Shown here: positions 14,111-23,202 of the stretch, in pieces | Layout: every line of letters begins with the position of its first letter | Position numbering within the stretch: the stretch's first letter is position 1 | Assembly: GCA_016183815.1 (NCBI GenBank) | Contig: JACPDW010000005.1 | Coordinates: forward strand, 1 to 33,066 | From: Flavobacteriia bacterium | GTDB lineage: Bacteria > Bacteroidota > Bacteroidia > Flavobacteriales_D > Crocinitomicaceae | DNA: 33,066 nt | Direction: 5' to 3' | Position numbers and translations under genes: made by a program | Notes under the pieces: generated by a model | What the model saw: the letters and a program-made list of their open reading frames with translations, nothing else | The model's database searches: none | What the model was told of the DNA's origin: nothing

Positions 14111-17100
14111 CTAAAACATATTTTTAATCCTAAATGGAACATTAACGAAATTGATTTTTAAAGTCCATCGTATAGTTTCTGCATATGAGAAACCTGTTAA
14201 AGATTTTTCTAAATTATCGCTCATATACAAAGGGAAATATATACCTACTATTCTAAATAATCGTATTCCTAATCCAAATTGAGCGACTTTTTCAACACCT
14301 GAGACACCAGGAACAAAACCTAAATCACCATAAACTCCAAAAATTTTAGGAAGATACGGTAATTGTGCATATAAATTAAATGCATGCATATAACTTACGG
14401 AAGTTCCGTAATTACTCACACTTTTCAATCCTCCCATATTTTCCATTCTTTGCACAGAAGAATTTAAATTTTCACCATTTCTATTAATAAAATATTCCTC
14501 TAAAAATAAATCTTGAAGTCCAGCCGCTCCTGATAAAGCAAAACGATAATCTAAATTTGTTTGATTGAAGTTTATGTTTTGAAATGACCAGATGTTCCCA
14601 ATAAAATACCTTAATTCTATATATCTCTCACTTTTCTTTTTAATATAATTATAGGATCCTGTCATTTCATAAGAAGACCTAAACACATGGTCTTTATTCT
14701 CCATATTGTCCATGTAATCAATGCGTAGAATGCTATGGTATTTCCAATCTCTGTTCTCAAATCTTTCTTGATACTGAACAAAAAAACCAGCATGATGTGT
14801 GTAATTGTCTTCTAAAACACTATACACAGTAATCAATTTAGGATGATTATTAAAACTTTGGTCATATCGATAAGTCCCTTGAATATGAAGAGTATGTAAC
14901 ATTGAAGGACTTTTTTTTCTGTCGCCAAATTTCCAAAAAACATAAGGATTGAAACCGATAAAATAGGCATTTTCTACTCCATCCTCTTCTAAACTAAAAT
15001 GTTTTAAAGCAAAACCAACTCTTATAAGTTTGTTGAAATTTCCTGGGTGATAGGTTTTAGAAACTTCAGCAATTCCTTTAATTTTACCACTTTGAGTTGA
15101 AATGAATGGACTAATTAAAAATTGTACAGGTTTGAAAGGAAGTCCTAAATTGTGAACAGCAACACCTACAAGAAATTTATCATAAGAATTAAAAGCAAAA
15201 GTAGGAATAAGAAAAAGATTGGTTCTATTCTTTTCATGATCACCAATAAACATCTCAATTTTTAAAGGTTCTAATCGATGAAATCCTTTTTTCTTCCAAA
15301 TATTATCGTGCAAATACATTTCAGGGATTCTATTTGTAGGATTTAATTCTATTTTGTTGACACCAGTAATAGGTAATTCAAAAGTTTTTTTACCTTTAAA
15401 AGTTTCAGTTACAAAAAAAGATGAGTTTTCATTGGAAGTATAGGAAAAATTTATTGGTAAGGCAATTTTACTTTTGTTTTTGATACTTACATAAGTTTTT
15501 TCACCTTTAGTTTTTACCTTTTTTATTTGGAAATTTACAGGATAAGTTTTATTGATAAGATCATCAAAAAGCCACGATAAAGATTGATTATTAGATTTTT
15601 CAAAAATCAATTTTAAATCTTCTGGCTGAGGATGTTTAAATTTCCACGTTTGATAATATTCTTGCATCGTTTTATCAAATTTTTCTTCGCCAAATATTTC
15701 CTTTAAATAATGAAATGTTAATCCAGTTTTTTGGTACATGGTTAAACCGTAATTAATTGAAGAAAAATTTTCAGAAGAAGTTTCAATTGCTTGGTCTTCA
15801 CCTAAATAAGCCAATAATCTACATCCGTACTGACCTTGATGATAGTGACTTAAATCACTAAAATGTAGAACATCACCAAAACCATCTGAAAGTTGAGTAT
15901 TTTTCGGATATTTGGTGTACATATACCTCATTTCATTAAAAGTATTTAGTCCCTCATCCATCCAACCATGGACTCTTTCGTTTGATCCTAAAATACCATA
16001 AAACCAATTGTGTCCTACCTCGTGCACAATAACAGTTTCTAAAGTAATGTCACTATTAACTGAACCGATTATAGTAATGTTTGGATATTCCATTCCACCA
16101 CCAGCAGCTATTGTTCCATCTATGGCTGTTACTTGTTTGTAGGGATAATCACCATTCCAAAGAGAGTAATAGTAAATGCCATCGTGCAAATATTCTAAGG
16201 ATTTTTTCCAATATCGTGTATTTTGAGGAGTAAACATCGCCCATGTTGTTACTTTTTCTTTTGAATGAGGTAAAACGACGTCACCTTTTAAAACTAAAAA
16301 TCTTTTGTCGGCAAACCAAGCAAAATCGTGGACATCTTTTTGTGTGAATCGAATTGTTTTGTATTCAGTTGAGGACGGAGGAAATACTTTGTTGTTTTTT
16401 TTTCTTTCTTCCTTGGTTAATGATTTCCTTTTAATCGAATCATTTTCAATAATACTTTTAGATTCCTCACACTTATTATTCAAAAATTCTTCTTCCTGAG
16501 GCGATTGTAAATCACCTGTTGCCCCGACAACATAATTTTTAGGTAAAGTAATTTCCACTTCAAACGAAGCAAATTCAGAATAAAATTCACCTTGGTTAAG
16601 ATAAGGAATAGGATTCCAACCGTTTTTATCATAAACAGCAGGTTTGGGATACCATTGAGTAATCTGATACGATTCGCCTACATGACCTAATCGTGAAAAT
16701 TTAGAATTGGGAAGTTTTACATAAAAAGGAGTAGTAATGATGATTTTTTCACCTGAAATAAGCGGTTTGTTTAAAGTAATTTTACATATATCGATGTTTT
16801 TTTTATCTAATTCCCATTTTACTATTTCACCATTTATCTTAAAATTTAATGAATCAACCCAACCTTTGTCTTCATTTTTAGCATAACTCAACTCCTTTTC
16901 TCCCGCTTGATATAATTGTTTAGCTAGAGCTGTATGTTTATTTTTATAGGCATTTGGCCATAAGTGAAAATAAAGTTCATTTATTGTATTTGGAGAATGA
17001 TTAATATATTCAATCTCTTCAAAAGCACTTAAGGAATGAGAGACGTCGTTTAAACGAACAGATATTTTATAATTCACTTCTTGTTGCCAATATTGTGCAT

Positions 17101-17149
17101 AAATTGAAAGTTGCACAAATAAAAAAAATAAAATTAGAAATTTTCTCAT
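14111..17149 (-). CDS. M1-family zinc metallopeptidase with a C-terminal barrel-like region
   Basis: A 1012-residue exported protein (signal peptide ending QLSIYAQ). The N-terminal half is a gluzincin aminopeptidase of the M1 type: GGGMEYPN near 347-354 stands in for the G-A-M-E-N substrate motif, and HEVGHNW gives zinc ligands H376 and H380 and catalytic E377, with the third ligand E399 in GWMDEGLNTF. This fits H-E-x2-H-x18-E exactly. The region after about residue 620 contains amphipathic strands rich in aromatic residues (LFLIPTFAFNSYDKFLVGVA) and resembles an outer-membrane barrel, so the peptidase may be surface anchored. This combined form recurs in Bacteroidota. No TAnnTTTG box was seen upstream. 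Confidence 0.85.
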   Translation of the reverse strand: MRKFLILFFLFVQLSIYAQYWQQEVNYKISVRLNDVSHSLSAFEEIEYINHSPNTINELYFHLWPNAYKNKHTALAKQLYQAGEKELSYAKNEDKGWVDSLNFKINGEIVKWELDKKNIDICKITLNKPLISGEKIIITTPFYVKLPNSKFSRLGHVGESYQITQWYPKPAVYDKNGWNPIPYLNQGEFYSEFASFEVEITLPKNYVVGATGDLQSPQEEEFLNNKCEESKSIIENDSIKRKSLTKEERKKNNKVFPPSSTEYKTIRFTQKDVHDFAWFADKRFLVLKGDVVLPHSKEKVTTWAMFTPQNTRYWKKSLEYLHDGIYYYSLWNGDYPYKQVTAIDGTIAAGGGMEYPNITIIGSVNSDITLETVIVHEVGHNWFYGILGSNERVHGWMDEGLNTFNEMRYMYTKYPKNTQLSDGFGDVLHFSDLSHYHQGQYGCRLLAYLGEDQAIETSSENFSSINYGLTMYQKTGLTFHYLKEIFGEEKFDKTMQEYYQTWKFKHPQPEDLKLIFEKSNNQSLSWLFDDLINKTYPVNFQIKKVKTKGEKTYVSIKNKSKIALPINFSYTSNENSSFFVTETFKGKKTFELPITGVNKIELNPTNRIPEMYLHDNIWKKKGFHRLEPLKIEMFIGDHEKNRTNLFLIPTFAFNSYDKFLVGVAVHNLGLPFKPVQFLISPFISTQSGKIKGIAEVSKTYHPGNFNKLIRVGFALKHFSLEEDGVENAYFIGFNPYVFWKFGDRKKSPSMLHTLHIQGTYRYDQSFNNHPKLITVYSVLEDNYTHHAGFFVQYQERFENRDWKYHSILRIDYMDNMENKDHVFRSSYEMTGSYNYIKKKSERYIELRYFIGNIWSFQNINFNQTNLDYRFALSGAAGLQDLFLEEYFINRNGENLNSSVQRMENMGGLKSVSNYGTSVSYMHAFNLYAQLPYLPKIFGVYGDLGFVPGVSGVEKVAQFGLGIRLFRIVGIYFPLYMSDNLEKSLTGFSYAETIRWTLKINFVNVPFRIKNMF

Positions 17150-17395
17150 AATTTGCTTTTGGATTAAAATACTGTTAATAAATATTTAACATTACATATT
17201 GCTCAATTTCAGTATTTTCAATTTTACTATTTTTTTAATAAAATACCTAATTGAATGAATTTGACTATATAAATTGTAATTTATACTAAAAAATTTAATG
17301 AGCAAAAGTAAAAAAAAATATTTTTAAATATTTAGTTTTTAAATTAATTTATACCTATAAACAATTATTGAATTGTAAAAATGAAAAAAATAAAT

Positions 17396-17524
17396 TTAAT
17401 TTTGGACAATACGTTTATCAACACCTGCAACAGTATATAACTGCTGGTTTTCAAAAACAACCAAATTGCTTTCAATTGCATTTTCATGATACGATAGGTT
17501 TTTCTCAAAATTAAATTCTTTCAT
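17396..17524 (-). pseudogene. 42-residue stub coupled to the RhuM-Fic gene, resembling the start of a type III restriction (Res/DEAD helicase) subunit
   Basis: The frame begins at the ATG that overlaps the stop of the RhuM-Fic gene (TGATG, one shared base) and reads MKEFNFEKNLSYHENAIESN, LVVFENQQLYTVAGVDKRIV and Q-N before a stop. The pattern F-x-x-N-L-x-Y-x-x-x-A-I-x-S-x-x-x-V-F-E is how Res/DEAD-box restriction subunits commonly begin, and RhuM genes are known near such loci. The helicase itself is absent; 17150-17395 holds only AT-rich sequence. It is probably the leftover of a deleted restriction system. The resemblance is by eye. Confidence 0.4.
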
Positions 17525-18492
17525 CACTTATTGGTGTTTAAAAGTAATTGTACTATTCCTACCATTCTATCTTTTTCGTTTGGGTTTGACTCTGCAATTA
17601 AAATTGTTAATGTTGTTAAAGTTTCGGGACTTATTTTATTTTTAAAATTATATCCTGCTTTGTGCAATAACCAAACAAAACTAAATGCGCCACTTCGTTT
17701 GTTTCCGTCATTAAACGGATGATTTTTGACGATAAAATACAATAAATGGGCTACTTTTTCTTCAACTGTTGGGTAGGCATCTTGCCCAAAAACACTTTGA
17801 AAAACTGTTCCAAAAATTCCTTCAAGGTTGCCTTGTACTTTTTCTTGAGCAAATAGTTCTGTAGCTTCTCCTTTTTTGATTAATTCGTATTTTAGGTGTT
17901 GCAAATCTTTTTGTAATTCTTGTGCGTTGGTTTCTATTTCTTTCTGCTCACCTTGTTTAGGAAATTCATTTTTATCATAACTATCAAGAGCAAAAAAGGT
18001 GTTTGAAAAATTTTGAATCAATAATATGATGTCTTTAGCTTCTAATTGTGTATTATTTTGGGCTAATAATTTTAATTCTTCTAAGGTTTGCAAAAACTTG
18101 AATTTGTTTTCTTCTATTCGTTTTTGATTAAGAGCATATCCTTGTACCAAATAATCTTTTAGTCGTTGTGTTGCCCATTGTCGAAATTGTGTGCCTTGCT
18201 TTGATTTTACTCTGTAACCAACTGAAATGATTACATCTAAATTGTAATAATCAATTTTTCTTTTTACCCTTCTATTTCCTTCAATTTGAACTGTCAAGGA
18301 TTCCTTGACAGTTCCTGCTTTATTTAATTCCCCCTCTTTAAAACAATTATTTATGTGCAAACTTATACTTTGTTTAGTTTGATTAAACAATGTTGTCATT
18401 TGACTTTGTGTTAACCAAACAGTATCATTTTCAAATTGTACTTCAATTTGAGTTTGATTATCGTTTGATTGATATATTAAAATTTCATTCAT
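17524..18492 (-). CDS. RhuM-family protein with a C-terminal Fic/Doc domain
   Basis: A 322-residue protein. Residues 1-125 are the RhuM region (QIEVQFENDTVWLTQSQMTT, LFNQTKQSISLHINNCF, YYNLDVIISVGYRVKS, GTQFRQWATQRLKDYL). A linker follows, then a Fic/Doc domain with HPFNDGNKRSG starting at H258. The motif has Lys where AMP-transferring Fic enzymes have Gly (G-N-K-R rather than G-N-G-R), as in Doc, which phosphorylates EF-Tu. An accessory regulatory or toxin role is inferred. RhuM is associated with pathogenicity islands and restriction loci. The stop codon is coupled to the stub ORF downstream. Confidence 0.85.
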   Translation of the reverse strand: MNEILIYQSNDNQTQIEVQFENDTVWLTQSQMTTLFNQTKQSISLHINNCFKEGELNKAGTVKESLTVQIEGNRRVKRKIDYYNLDVIISVGYRVKSKQGTQFRQWATQRLKDYLVQGYALNQKRIEENKFKFLQTLEELKLLAQNNTQLEAKDIILLIQNFSNTFFALDSYDKNEFPKQGEQKEIETNAQELQKDLQHLKYELIKKGEATELFAQEKVQGNLEGIFGTVFQSVFGQDAYPTVEEKVAHLLYFIVKNHPFNDGNKRSGAFSFVWLLHKAGYNFKNKISPETLTTLTILIAESNPNEKDRMVGIVQLLLNTNK

Positions 18493-18598
18493 TTTTTTAT
18501 TTCTTCTAAGGCTTATAGAAATTGGGCTTATTTTCTACTAGTCGTTTTTGAATGAATGTAGAGCCCTTTATAATGTGTTGTTTCAATGTTTAAAAATT

Positions 18599-19207
18599 TT
18601 AATCTACTTCTTCAGCCATTAATTCAACTGAATTAGACTGTAAAGGTAAGTTTTTTATCCATTTTATTTCATTGCTTTTTTCTAAGATTACGGGCATTCT
18701 TTTTTTATGGTTATGAATTTTCTCCATTAATTCGTTGGCTTTTGTAGTAATGATGGTGTAAGTCAGCTTTTTTTCTTGATTCAACGGATTTAACCAAATT
18801 GACCATAAACCAGCGAAAGAAAAAATTTCGGCTTCCTTACTTTTAATAAGATATTTCTGTTTTTTTCGACCTTTTTCGTCTAACCATTGCCATTCATAAA
18901 AACCATCTGCAATAACTAAACACCGTTGTCGGTAAACCTCTTTAAAACTGGCTTTTTCTTTTAAAGTTTCGACTTGTGCATTGAGAGTGTTTTTTTGAAA
19001 CGATGACTCTTTAGCCCATGATGGTATTAAGCCCCATTCCCCCAATTGAATTTCAGTCGGATTATAACTGCAAATAATAGGTGTTTTTGGATGTTCAAAA
19101 CCGTTGAGAATACTTTTCGGTTGATGTTTTTCTTTTTGAATAAATTGAGCATTAAATCGACGTTCTAATTCGACAGCTTCTTTGCTTTGTTTAGTAAAAA
19201 AACACAT
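18599..19207 (-). CDS. yedK: SOS response-associated peptidase (YedK/HMCES family)
   Basis: A 202-residue SRAP protein. Members bond covalently through Cys2 to abasic sites in single-stranded DNA, protecting them from breakage. The protein begins MCFFTK, giving Cys2 after Met removal. Other family positions are visible: LGEWGLIPSWAKE, LNAQVETLKEKASFK (the N-A-R/Q-x-E motif), RCLVIADGFYEW (with the catalytic Glu) and NHKKRMPVIL (with the conserved His region R-M-P). Slightly below the usual 220 residues but complete. It follows the DUF5686 gene by 9 bases, so they probably share a transcript. Confidence 0.9.
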   Translation of the reverse strand: MCFFTKQSKEAVELERRFNAQFIQKEKHQPKSILNGFEHPKTPIICSYNPTEIQLGEWGLIPSWAKESSFQKNTLNAQVETLKEKASFKEVYRQRCLVIADGFYEWQWLDEKGRKKQKYLIKSKEAEIFSFAGLWSIWLNPLNQEKKLTYTIITTKANELMEKIHNHKKRMPVILEKSNEIKWIKNLPLQSNSVELMAEEVD

Positions 19208-19216
19208 TTTTAAAGG

Positions 19217-21718
19217 TTAATATGACCATTTTCCATTAAACGAATCGTAAAAATTCACTCCTATTTTAAATCTAAAATTGGCTTTGTTTAAATTACTATC
19301 TGAACTAACCAAATAAAACCCTAATTTAAAAATACTTCGTCTTATTCTTAATTTTCTTTCCAATCCAGCATAATACTCCACTTGAGCAAATTTTGCATCT
19401 GGAATATATAACATACTACCACCAATGGTTTCCTCTAATTTTAATTTGTTTATCAACCAAATTTTATTCAAAAAATAACCATTAAAATGATGAATAAAAT
19501 TGAATTGCAAATAACTGTTTGAAGTGTTTAATGTCGTATCTAATAATTGTAAGGTATTAACAGGATTTGAGAAAAAATAGTAATCAGAAGTTCGAAAAAA
19601 TTTATATTCAATTAACCTTAAATCTTTTTTCTGTAAAAAAGCTCCAAAAACAAATTTTGTTTGTAAATTTCCTAAAGTATTGAGTTGAGCTTCATCAGAC
19701 ACTTTTATTTCAATAAAATCAAAATCTGCAACAGTATTGGCTAAATTTGGAATTCCTTTTTTGTACTGAAAATAAAGAACGGGCCAAGGAGTTCCTAATA
19801 CAATTTTTTTGTTTTTTCTTATATAATATTTTTGTCTGAAATGGTATTCAAAATCAAACGTGGTTAAAAATATTTTATATTGTGGAAAAGGTTGAGGTTC
19901 AGAAAAAATTCCCCAAATTGTATCTAACCAACTTGGATATTTAATGTTTGTTATTGATTCTCTATTAGAATATTGAAAAGAACACTGAGCATACAATCCA
20001 TTTGTGAGTTCTGTTCGGTATCCTATTTCAATCATTCGATTTCTTACTCTATTTCCTGGAGCAAAAGTTCCTTGAATATTTTGAACTGAAGTGACAAAAT
20101 CATAATCGTCTCCTATATCAAAAAAAACTTTAGTAAATTTTAAAGGATTATACATGTATGACGCACCAATTCGACCTTTTAAATCTTCATTATAAAAGCC
20201 ATAATCAATTTTAGGATGTAATGTTAAAATATGATTGTTTTTAAATTCTTTTTTAAAATCACATTCTAAACGATATCGAAAACCACCCACACCAAAAGGG
20301 ATCAGTTGAGCAATTACAGGACTAAACCACAACTCATATTTCTTAAAAGAATTGACATGACCAATCCCCTCAAAAATTACATTCAAAAAACTCAATTTAT
20401 TTCGAGTGCTATCGGAAATTCTTTTGTATTCATCTGATTCATGATAAAGTATTGCTGAATCTTGTTGATAAACAAATCTTTTTTCAAAATCTTTTAAGGT
20501 AAAAGGACGACTTTCATTCCAAAATGAGCTGTCTTTATCAAAAGCATCTTCTTTAAACACTTTTGTTTCTAACCAAAAACTAGCTTTTTTATCTTCTAAA
20601 TCAAAACGATAGTCATCATGTTGAATTTTGATAGAACCATTCATTTTATTTCTTCCTTCTTTCACATAATAGACAAATTCTCTTTGTTTTGGCAAACATT
20701 TCCCTTCAACATTTTCAAAACTAGTGATAATTCGTAATTCTTTAAAAAAAGTTAAGGCCCTTGGATTTATTCCTAAATCAAATGATTTAATTTCCCATTT
20801 TTCATCTAATATATACAAGGTACCATAAAATAATGCTTCTTCTTTAAATTTTGGTTTGACTTCAATTTGATAAATAAAATTACTATCCAAATCAATAAAA
20901 GTAGTATCAAGATAAAAATTATAATAAATAAAAGCATTATACGCCAAAGGAGAAATTATGGGATTAGAACACAAACGAGGTAAGGACAACTGATTTTCAA
21001 ATATATTGATTGAAACGTCTTTAAATCCATCACAAAAAAGATATTCATTTCCACCATGACGAGCTACTCCGGAAGAAATACTTTGTTCACTACCATCTAA
21101 ACTAATTGAAACACTGTTGCCCGTAAAAACTTGATTTTCATCTTTATAATCATTGTAAGCTAAAAATTCGTCTTTAAACAAACGATCTGCTTTGTAATAA
21201 GAACGTGCTTTCCATTCTAATAAATTCATACTTTGTTTGCCAATAATTGAATCTTTAACTAATGAATCTTGCACTTCTTTTTCTAAGGAACCAAAACAAT
21301 AAGTATTACAGCTAAAAGCACTATTTTGTTCGTAAAATTCAGGTCGCCTTTCGATTACCTTTTTCATAATTTCTTTTCCACGATCTTTTTTAGTTTTGGA
21401 GACCACTACTACTTCTCCCATTTCTTGGATAAAATCTTGAAGAACGATGTTGTGCACATTAATTTCATTATTTAATACAAGCGTATCAAAACGATCTTTA
21501 TATTCCATTGCACTCGTATGTAAAACAATACTTTTAGCATTATATTCCAATTGATAATTACCAATAGCATTAGCAACAGTACCATTAGAAGTCTTATGAA
21601 TTCTAATCTTTGCAAAGGGAATAGGTTCACCTTTAGCATTAAGCACTTTACCTTTAATTACTTGAGAATAATTATAAAAAACAAATGTGGAGAATAAAAA
21701 AAATAAATATACCTTCAT
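19217..21718 (-). CDS. DUF5686 outer-membrane protein with carboxypeptidase-like regulatory domain
   Basis: An 833-residue exported protein. A signal peptide (MKVYLFFLFSTFVFYNYSQ) is followed by a CarboxypepD_reg-like beta-sandwich, about residues 20-95 (VIKGKVLNAKGEPIPFAKIR), and a conserved segment VVVVSKTKKDRGKEIMKKVI typical of DUF5686 proteins. The rest (about 400-833) has barrel-like alternation and ends with a strand (FRFKIGVNFYDSFNGKWSY). These proteins are widespread in Bacteroidota surface systems, with unknown function, and lack a TonB plug domain. A canonical TATTTTTG minus-7 box (minus strand, 21730-21737) lies 12 bases upstream. Confidence 0.85.
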   Translation of the reverse strand: MKVYLFFLFSTFVFYNYSQVIKGKVLNAKGEPIPFAKIRIHKTSNGTVANAIGNYQLEYNAKSIVLHTSAMEYKDRFDTLVLNNEINVHNIVLQDFIQEMGEVVVVSKTKKDRGKEIMKKVIERRPEFYEQNSAFSCNTYCFGSLEKEVQDSLVKDSIIGKQSMNLLEWKARSYYKADRLFKDEFLAYNDYKDENQVFTGNSVSISLDGSEQSISSGVARHGGNEYLFCDGFKDVSINIFENQLSLPRLCSNPIISPLAYNAFIYYNFYLDTTFIDLDSNFIYQIEVKPKFKEEALFYGTLYILDEKWEIKSFDLGINPRALTFFKELRIITSFENVEGKCLPKQREFVYYVKEGRNKMNGSIKIQHDDYRFDLEDKKASFWLETKVFKEDAFDKDSSFWNESRPFTLKDFEKRFVYQQDSAILYHESDEYKRISDSTRNKLSFLNVIFEGIGHVNSFKKYELWFSPVIAQLIPFGVGGFRYRLECDFKKEFKNNHILTLHPKIDYGFYNEDLKGRIGASYMYNPLKFTKVFFDIGDDYDFVTSVQNIQGTFAPGNRVRNRMIEIGYRTELTNGLYAQCSFQYSNRESITNIKYPSWLDTIWGIFSEPQPFPQYKIFLTTFDFEYHFRQKYYIRKNKKIVLGTPWPVLYFQYKKGIPNLANTVADFDFIEIKVSDEAQLNTLGNLQTKFVFGAFLQKKDLRLIEYKFFRTSDYYFFSNPVNTLQLLDTTLNTSNSYLQFNFIHHFNGYFLNKIWLINKLKLEETIGGSMLYIPDAKFAQVEYYAGLERKLRIRRSIFKLGFYLVSSDSNLNKANFRFKIGVNFYDSFNGKWSY

Positions 21719-21729
21719 CTTGACTTAGA

Positions 21730-21737
21730 CAAAAATA
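21730..21737 (-). promoter_or_regulatory. Minus-7 box of the DUF5686/SRAP operon
   Basis: On the minus strand it reads TATTTTTG, matching TAnnTTTG, 12 bases before the start codon at 21718. That implies a very short leader, common in this phylum. Confidence 0.6.
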
Positions 21738-21836
21738 AAGCAAAAATGTTACATATAATTGTAAATTTTAATAAATATTGAAATATTTTTTTTCACATAA
21801 AACGGCAATTAATCCTATTTACGTACATTTATGCAA

Positions 21837-21956
21837 ATGAAAATCGAAAACTCACAATTAGCACAACTTTTTTATCCAAAACAAAGATATAAAAAAGCAA
21901 ATGATTTGTCCAAAAATCGCACCTTGTATGATGCTTTAAACGAAATGATTGTATAA
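21837..21956 (+). pseudogene. Truncated small ORF, twin copy 1
   Basis: A 39-residue frame, MKIENSQLAQLFYPKQRYKK and then ANDLSKNRTLYDALNEMIV. The DNA from about 21795 to 21965 aligns with 22365-22525, with the same spacing to an upstream cggcaatta motif. In copy 2 the frame is broken, so both are probably relics of the 5' end of one gene. The family is not recognised. Confidence 0.4.
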
Positions 21957-22012
21957 AATCAGCTTGTAAAAATAAAAGTAGATTCATACAAACTTAATTT
22001 TACTATTTCATG

Positions 22013-22156
22013 TTACAAAAAAAAATGTGAAACGAAAATTTGTTGTATGAACATTTTACTATTATAGTTTGATTCTAAGTAAATTATCTTAAATTCATCT
22101 TTGGACATATTTTGATATAAAACTTTTGTAGAAGATTTAATTTTATTCGTTGCCAT
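22013..22156 (-). CDS. Possible small ORF or remnant, 47 residues
   Basis: The minus-strand frame MATNKIKSSTKVLYQNMSKD continues with EFKIIYLESNYNSKMFIQQI to a stop. It follows the dead antitoxin copy at 22180-22240, where a toxin gene would be expected, but shows no resemblance to the GNAT toxin. No family is recognised; it may be chance in AT-rich DNA. Confidence 0.25.
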   Translation of the reverse strand: MATNKIKSSTKVLYQNMSKDEFKIIYLESNYNSKMFIQQIFVSHFFL

Positions 22157-22179
22157 TAGCGTTTTTTTTTGAAGCTATA

Positions 22180-22240
22180 TTTAAAGTTAATCCATTACAT
22201 TTTTTTCTAATGCAAGAATACTTTAAATTGCAATTGTCAT
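22180..22240 (-). pseudogene. Dead copy of the GNAT-module antitoxin start
   Basis: The minus strand reads M-T-I-A-I, stop, S-I-L-A-L-E-K-N-V-M-D, stop, which aligns with MAIAIKSIPTLENQVASNF of the intact antitoxin at 23203-23364. The upstream promoter region is preserved nearly unchanged (22243-22337). This shows that the module, or its 5' end, was duplicated and one copy decayed. Confidence 0.7.
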
Positions 22241-22337
22241 TTTTTTACTATTTTACTATTACAAATTTATTACTTTTTTTAAAAATACGAAAATAATTTC
22301 AAAAATATCGTTAAGGTTAAAGCCATTTCATGTAAAA
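22203..22337 (-). repeat. Direct repeat, copy 1: antitoxin start and promoter region
   Basis: Aligns with 23331-23462. The outer 95 bases (from acaaatttattac to gttaaggttaaagccatttc) are nearly identical. The part inside the antitoxin frame is more diverged. Confidence 0.85.
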
Positions 22338-22392
22338 AATTTGAATAAAAATTTTTCATCTCAAAAAACACGGCAATTAAACCTATTTGCCG

Positions 22393-22400
22393 TATATTTG
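22393..22400 (+). promoter_or_regulatory. Minus-7 box before twin remnant copy 2
   Basis: TATATTTG matches TAnnTTTG and lies 5 bases before the remnant ATG at 22406. The matching position in copy 1 has decayed to TACATTTA. Confidence 0.5.
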
Positions 22401-22405
22401 TGCAA

Positions 22406-22525
22406 ATGAAAAACGAAAACATACAATTAAATGAACTTTTTATCTAAAATAGGGGATAAGTAAAGGCAAAAGATTTGGCTAAGAATCGTATATTGTATGA
22501 TGAATTAAATGAGTATCCAATAAAA
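22406..22525 (+). pseudogene. Broken small ORF, twin copy 2
   Basis: The frame starts MKNENIQLNELFI and stops at once. After a frame change the DNA continues to match copy 1 (KAKDLAKNRILYDELNE on reconstruction). Together the copies suggest a gene whose N terminus was MKxENxQLxxLFYPKQxYKK. The rest of 21719-22595 shows only AT-rich sequence. Confidence 0.4.
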
Positions 22526-22595
22526 ATCAGTTACTTTTTTACTGTATCTACATAATAAATTTATTTATTGAATTATTTTATTAATGTATTTGGTA

Positions 22596-23198
22596 TTAAT
22601 TCCCTGTAGCCAACAAAATTAAATCAAAATACATCAATCTTGTATTTAATGGATCATCACTAATAATCCCTGAATATTCTTTTTCTTCCTCTTCAGAATC
22701 AAAGATAAATTTGAAGCCATTTTTTGAATAGTAAGAAATAGGTCTTTCTTTATTGTAAGAATCGACTACAAGAAATCGGCACCCAGTTTTATTTTCTTCA
22801 TCAATAAACCATGCTTTCACAAAATTCATCAATTCTTGTCCTATACCATTTCCTTCAAAATTAGTATTGACACCTAATCGTCCAATTAATACAGCTGGAT
22901 AGCTTTTTAGACTACGTTTTTGATTATTTATTTTCCGATTTAATTTGTTTTGTGAAACCTTAGGAAGTAATTTCGCTTTGATACTATCATTTGAAATCGT
23001 AAAAGCACAAACTATTTTTTTTGGATTTTTATCTAGTGTGAAACAGTATGTTTTCCCGAATAAATCTTTAGAATATGCCACACAATCCTTTAAGAAAAAT
23101 TCATTCAAATCATTTTCTGAACAAGCAAATGGCTCACATTGTGTAATTAGTATTTTGTTGAGAACTCGAAAAGTGCAATTGTTTGTAATAAAACTCAC
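22596..23198 (-). CDS. GNAT-family acetyltransferase, presumed toxin of a TA module
   Basis: A 200-residue GNAT protein. The acetyl-CoA motif A is visible at RLGVNTNFEGNGIGQELM (pyrophosphate loop about 115-121, E-G-N-G-I-G-Q), followed by FLVVDSYNKERPISYYSKNG, which contains the motif B tyrosines. TacT/AtaT-type toxins of this family acetylate aminoacyl-tRNA and stop translation. Such a role is inferred from a small antitoxin 4 bases upstream and from the island context. It could instead be an ordinary GNAT enzyme. The start codon is GTG at 23198. It is somewhat longer than typical TacT (about 160-175) because of an inserted basic segment KLNRKINNQKRSLKSYP at about 85-101. Confidence 0.8.
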   Translation of the reverse strand: MSFITNNCTFRVLNKILITQCEPFACSENDLNEFFLKDCVAYSKDLFGKTYCFTLDKNPKKIVCAFTISNDSIKAKLLPKVSQNKLNRKINNQKRSLKSYPAVLIGRLGVNTNFEGNGIGQELMNFVKAWFIDEENKTGCRFLVVDSYNKERPISYYSKNGFKFIFDSEEEEKEYSGIISDDPLNTRLMYFDLILLATGN

Positions 23199-23202
23199 AA
23201 AA

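Noticed and set aside
17150-17395. A possible tRNA, small RNA or attachment site between the M1 peptidase and the RhuM region
   Set aside because: The sequence is AT-rich with no cloverleaf, no clear promoter and no repeat of a neighbouring gene end.
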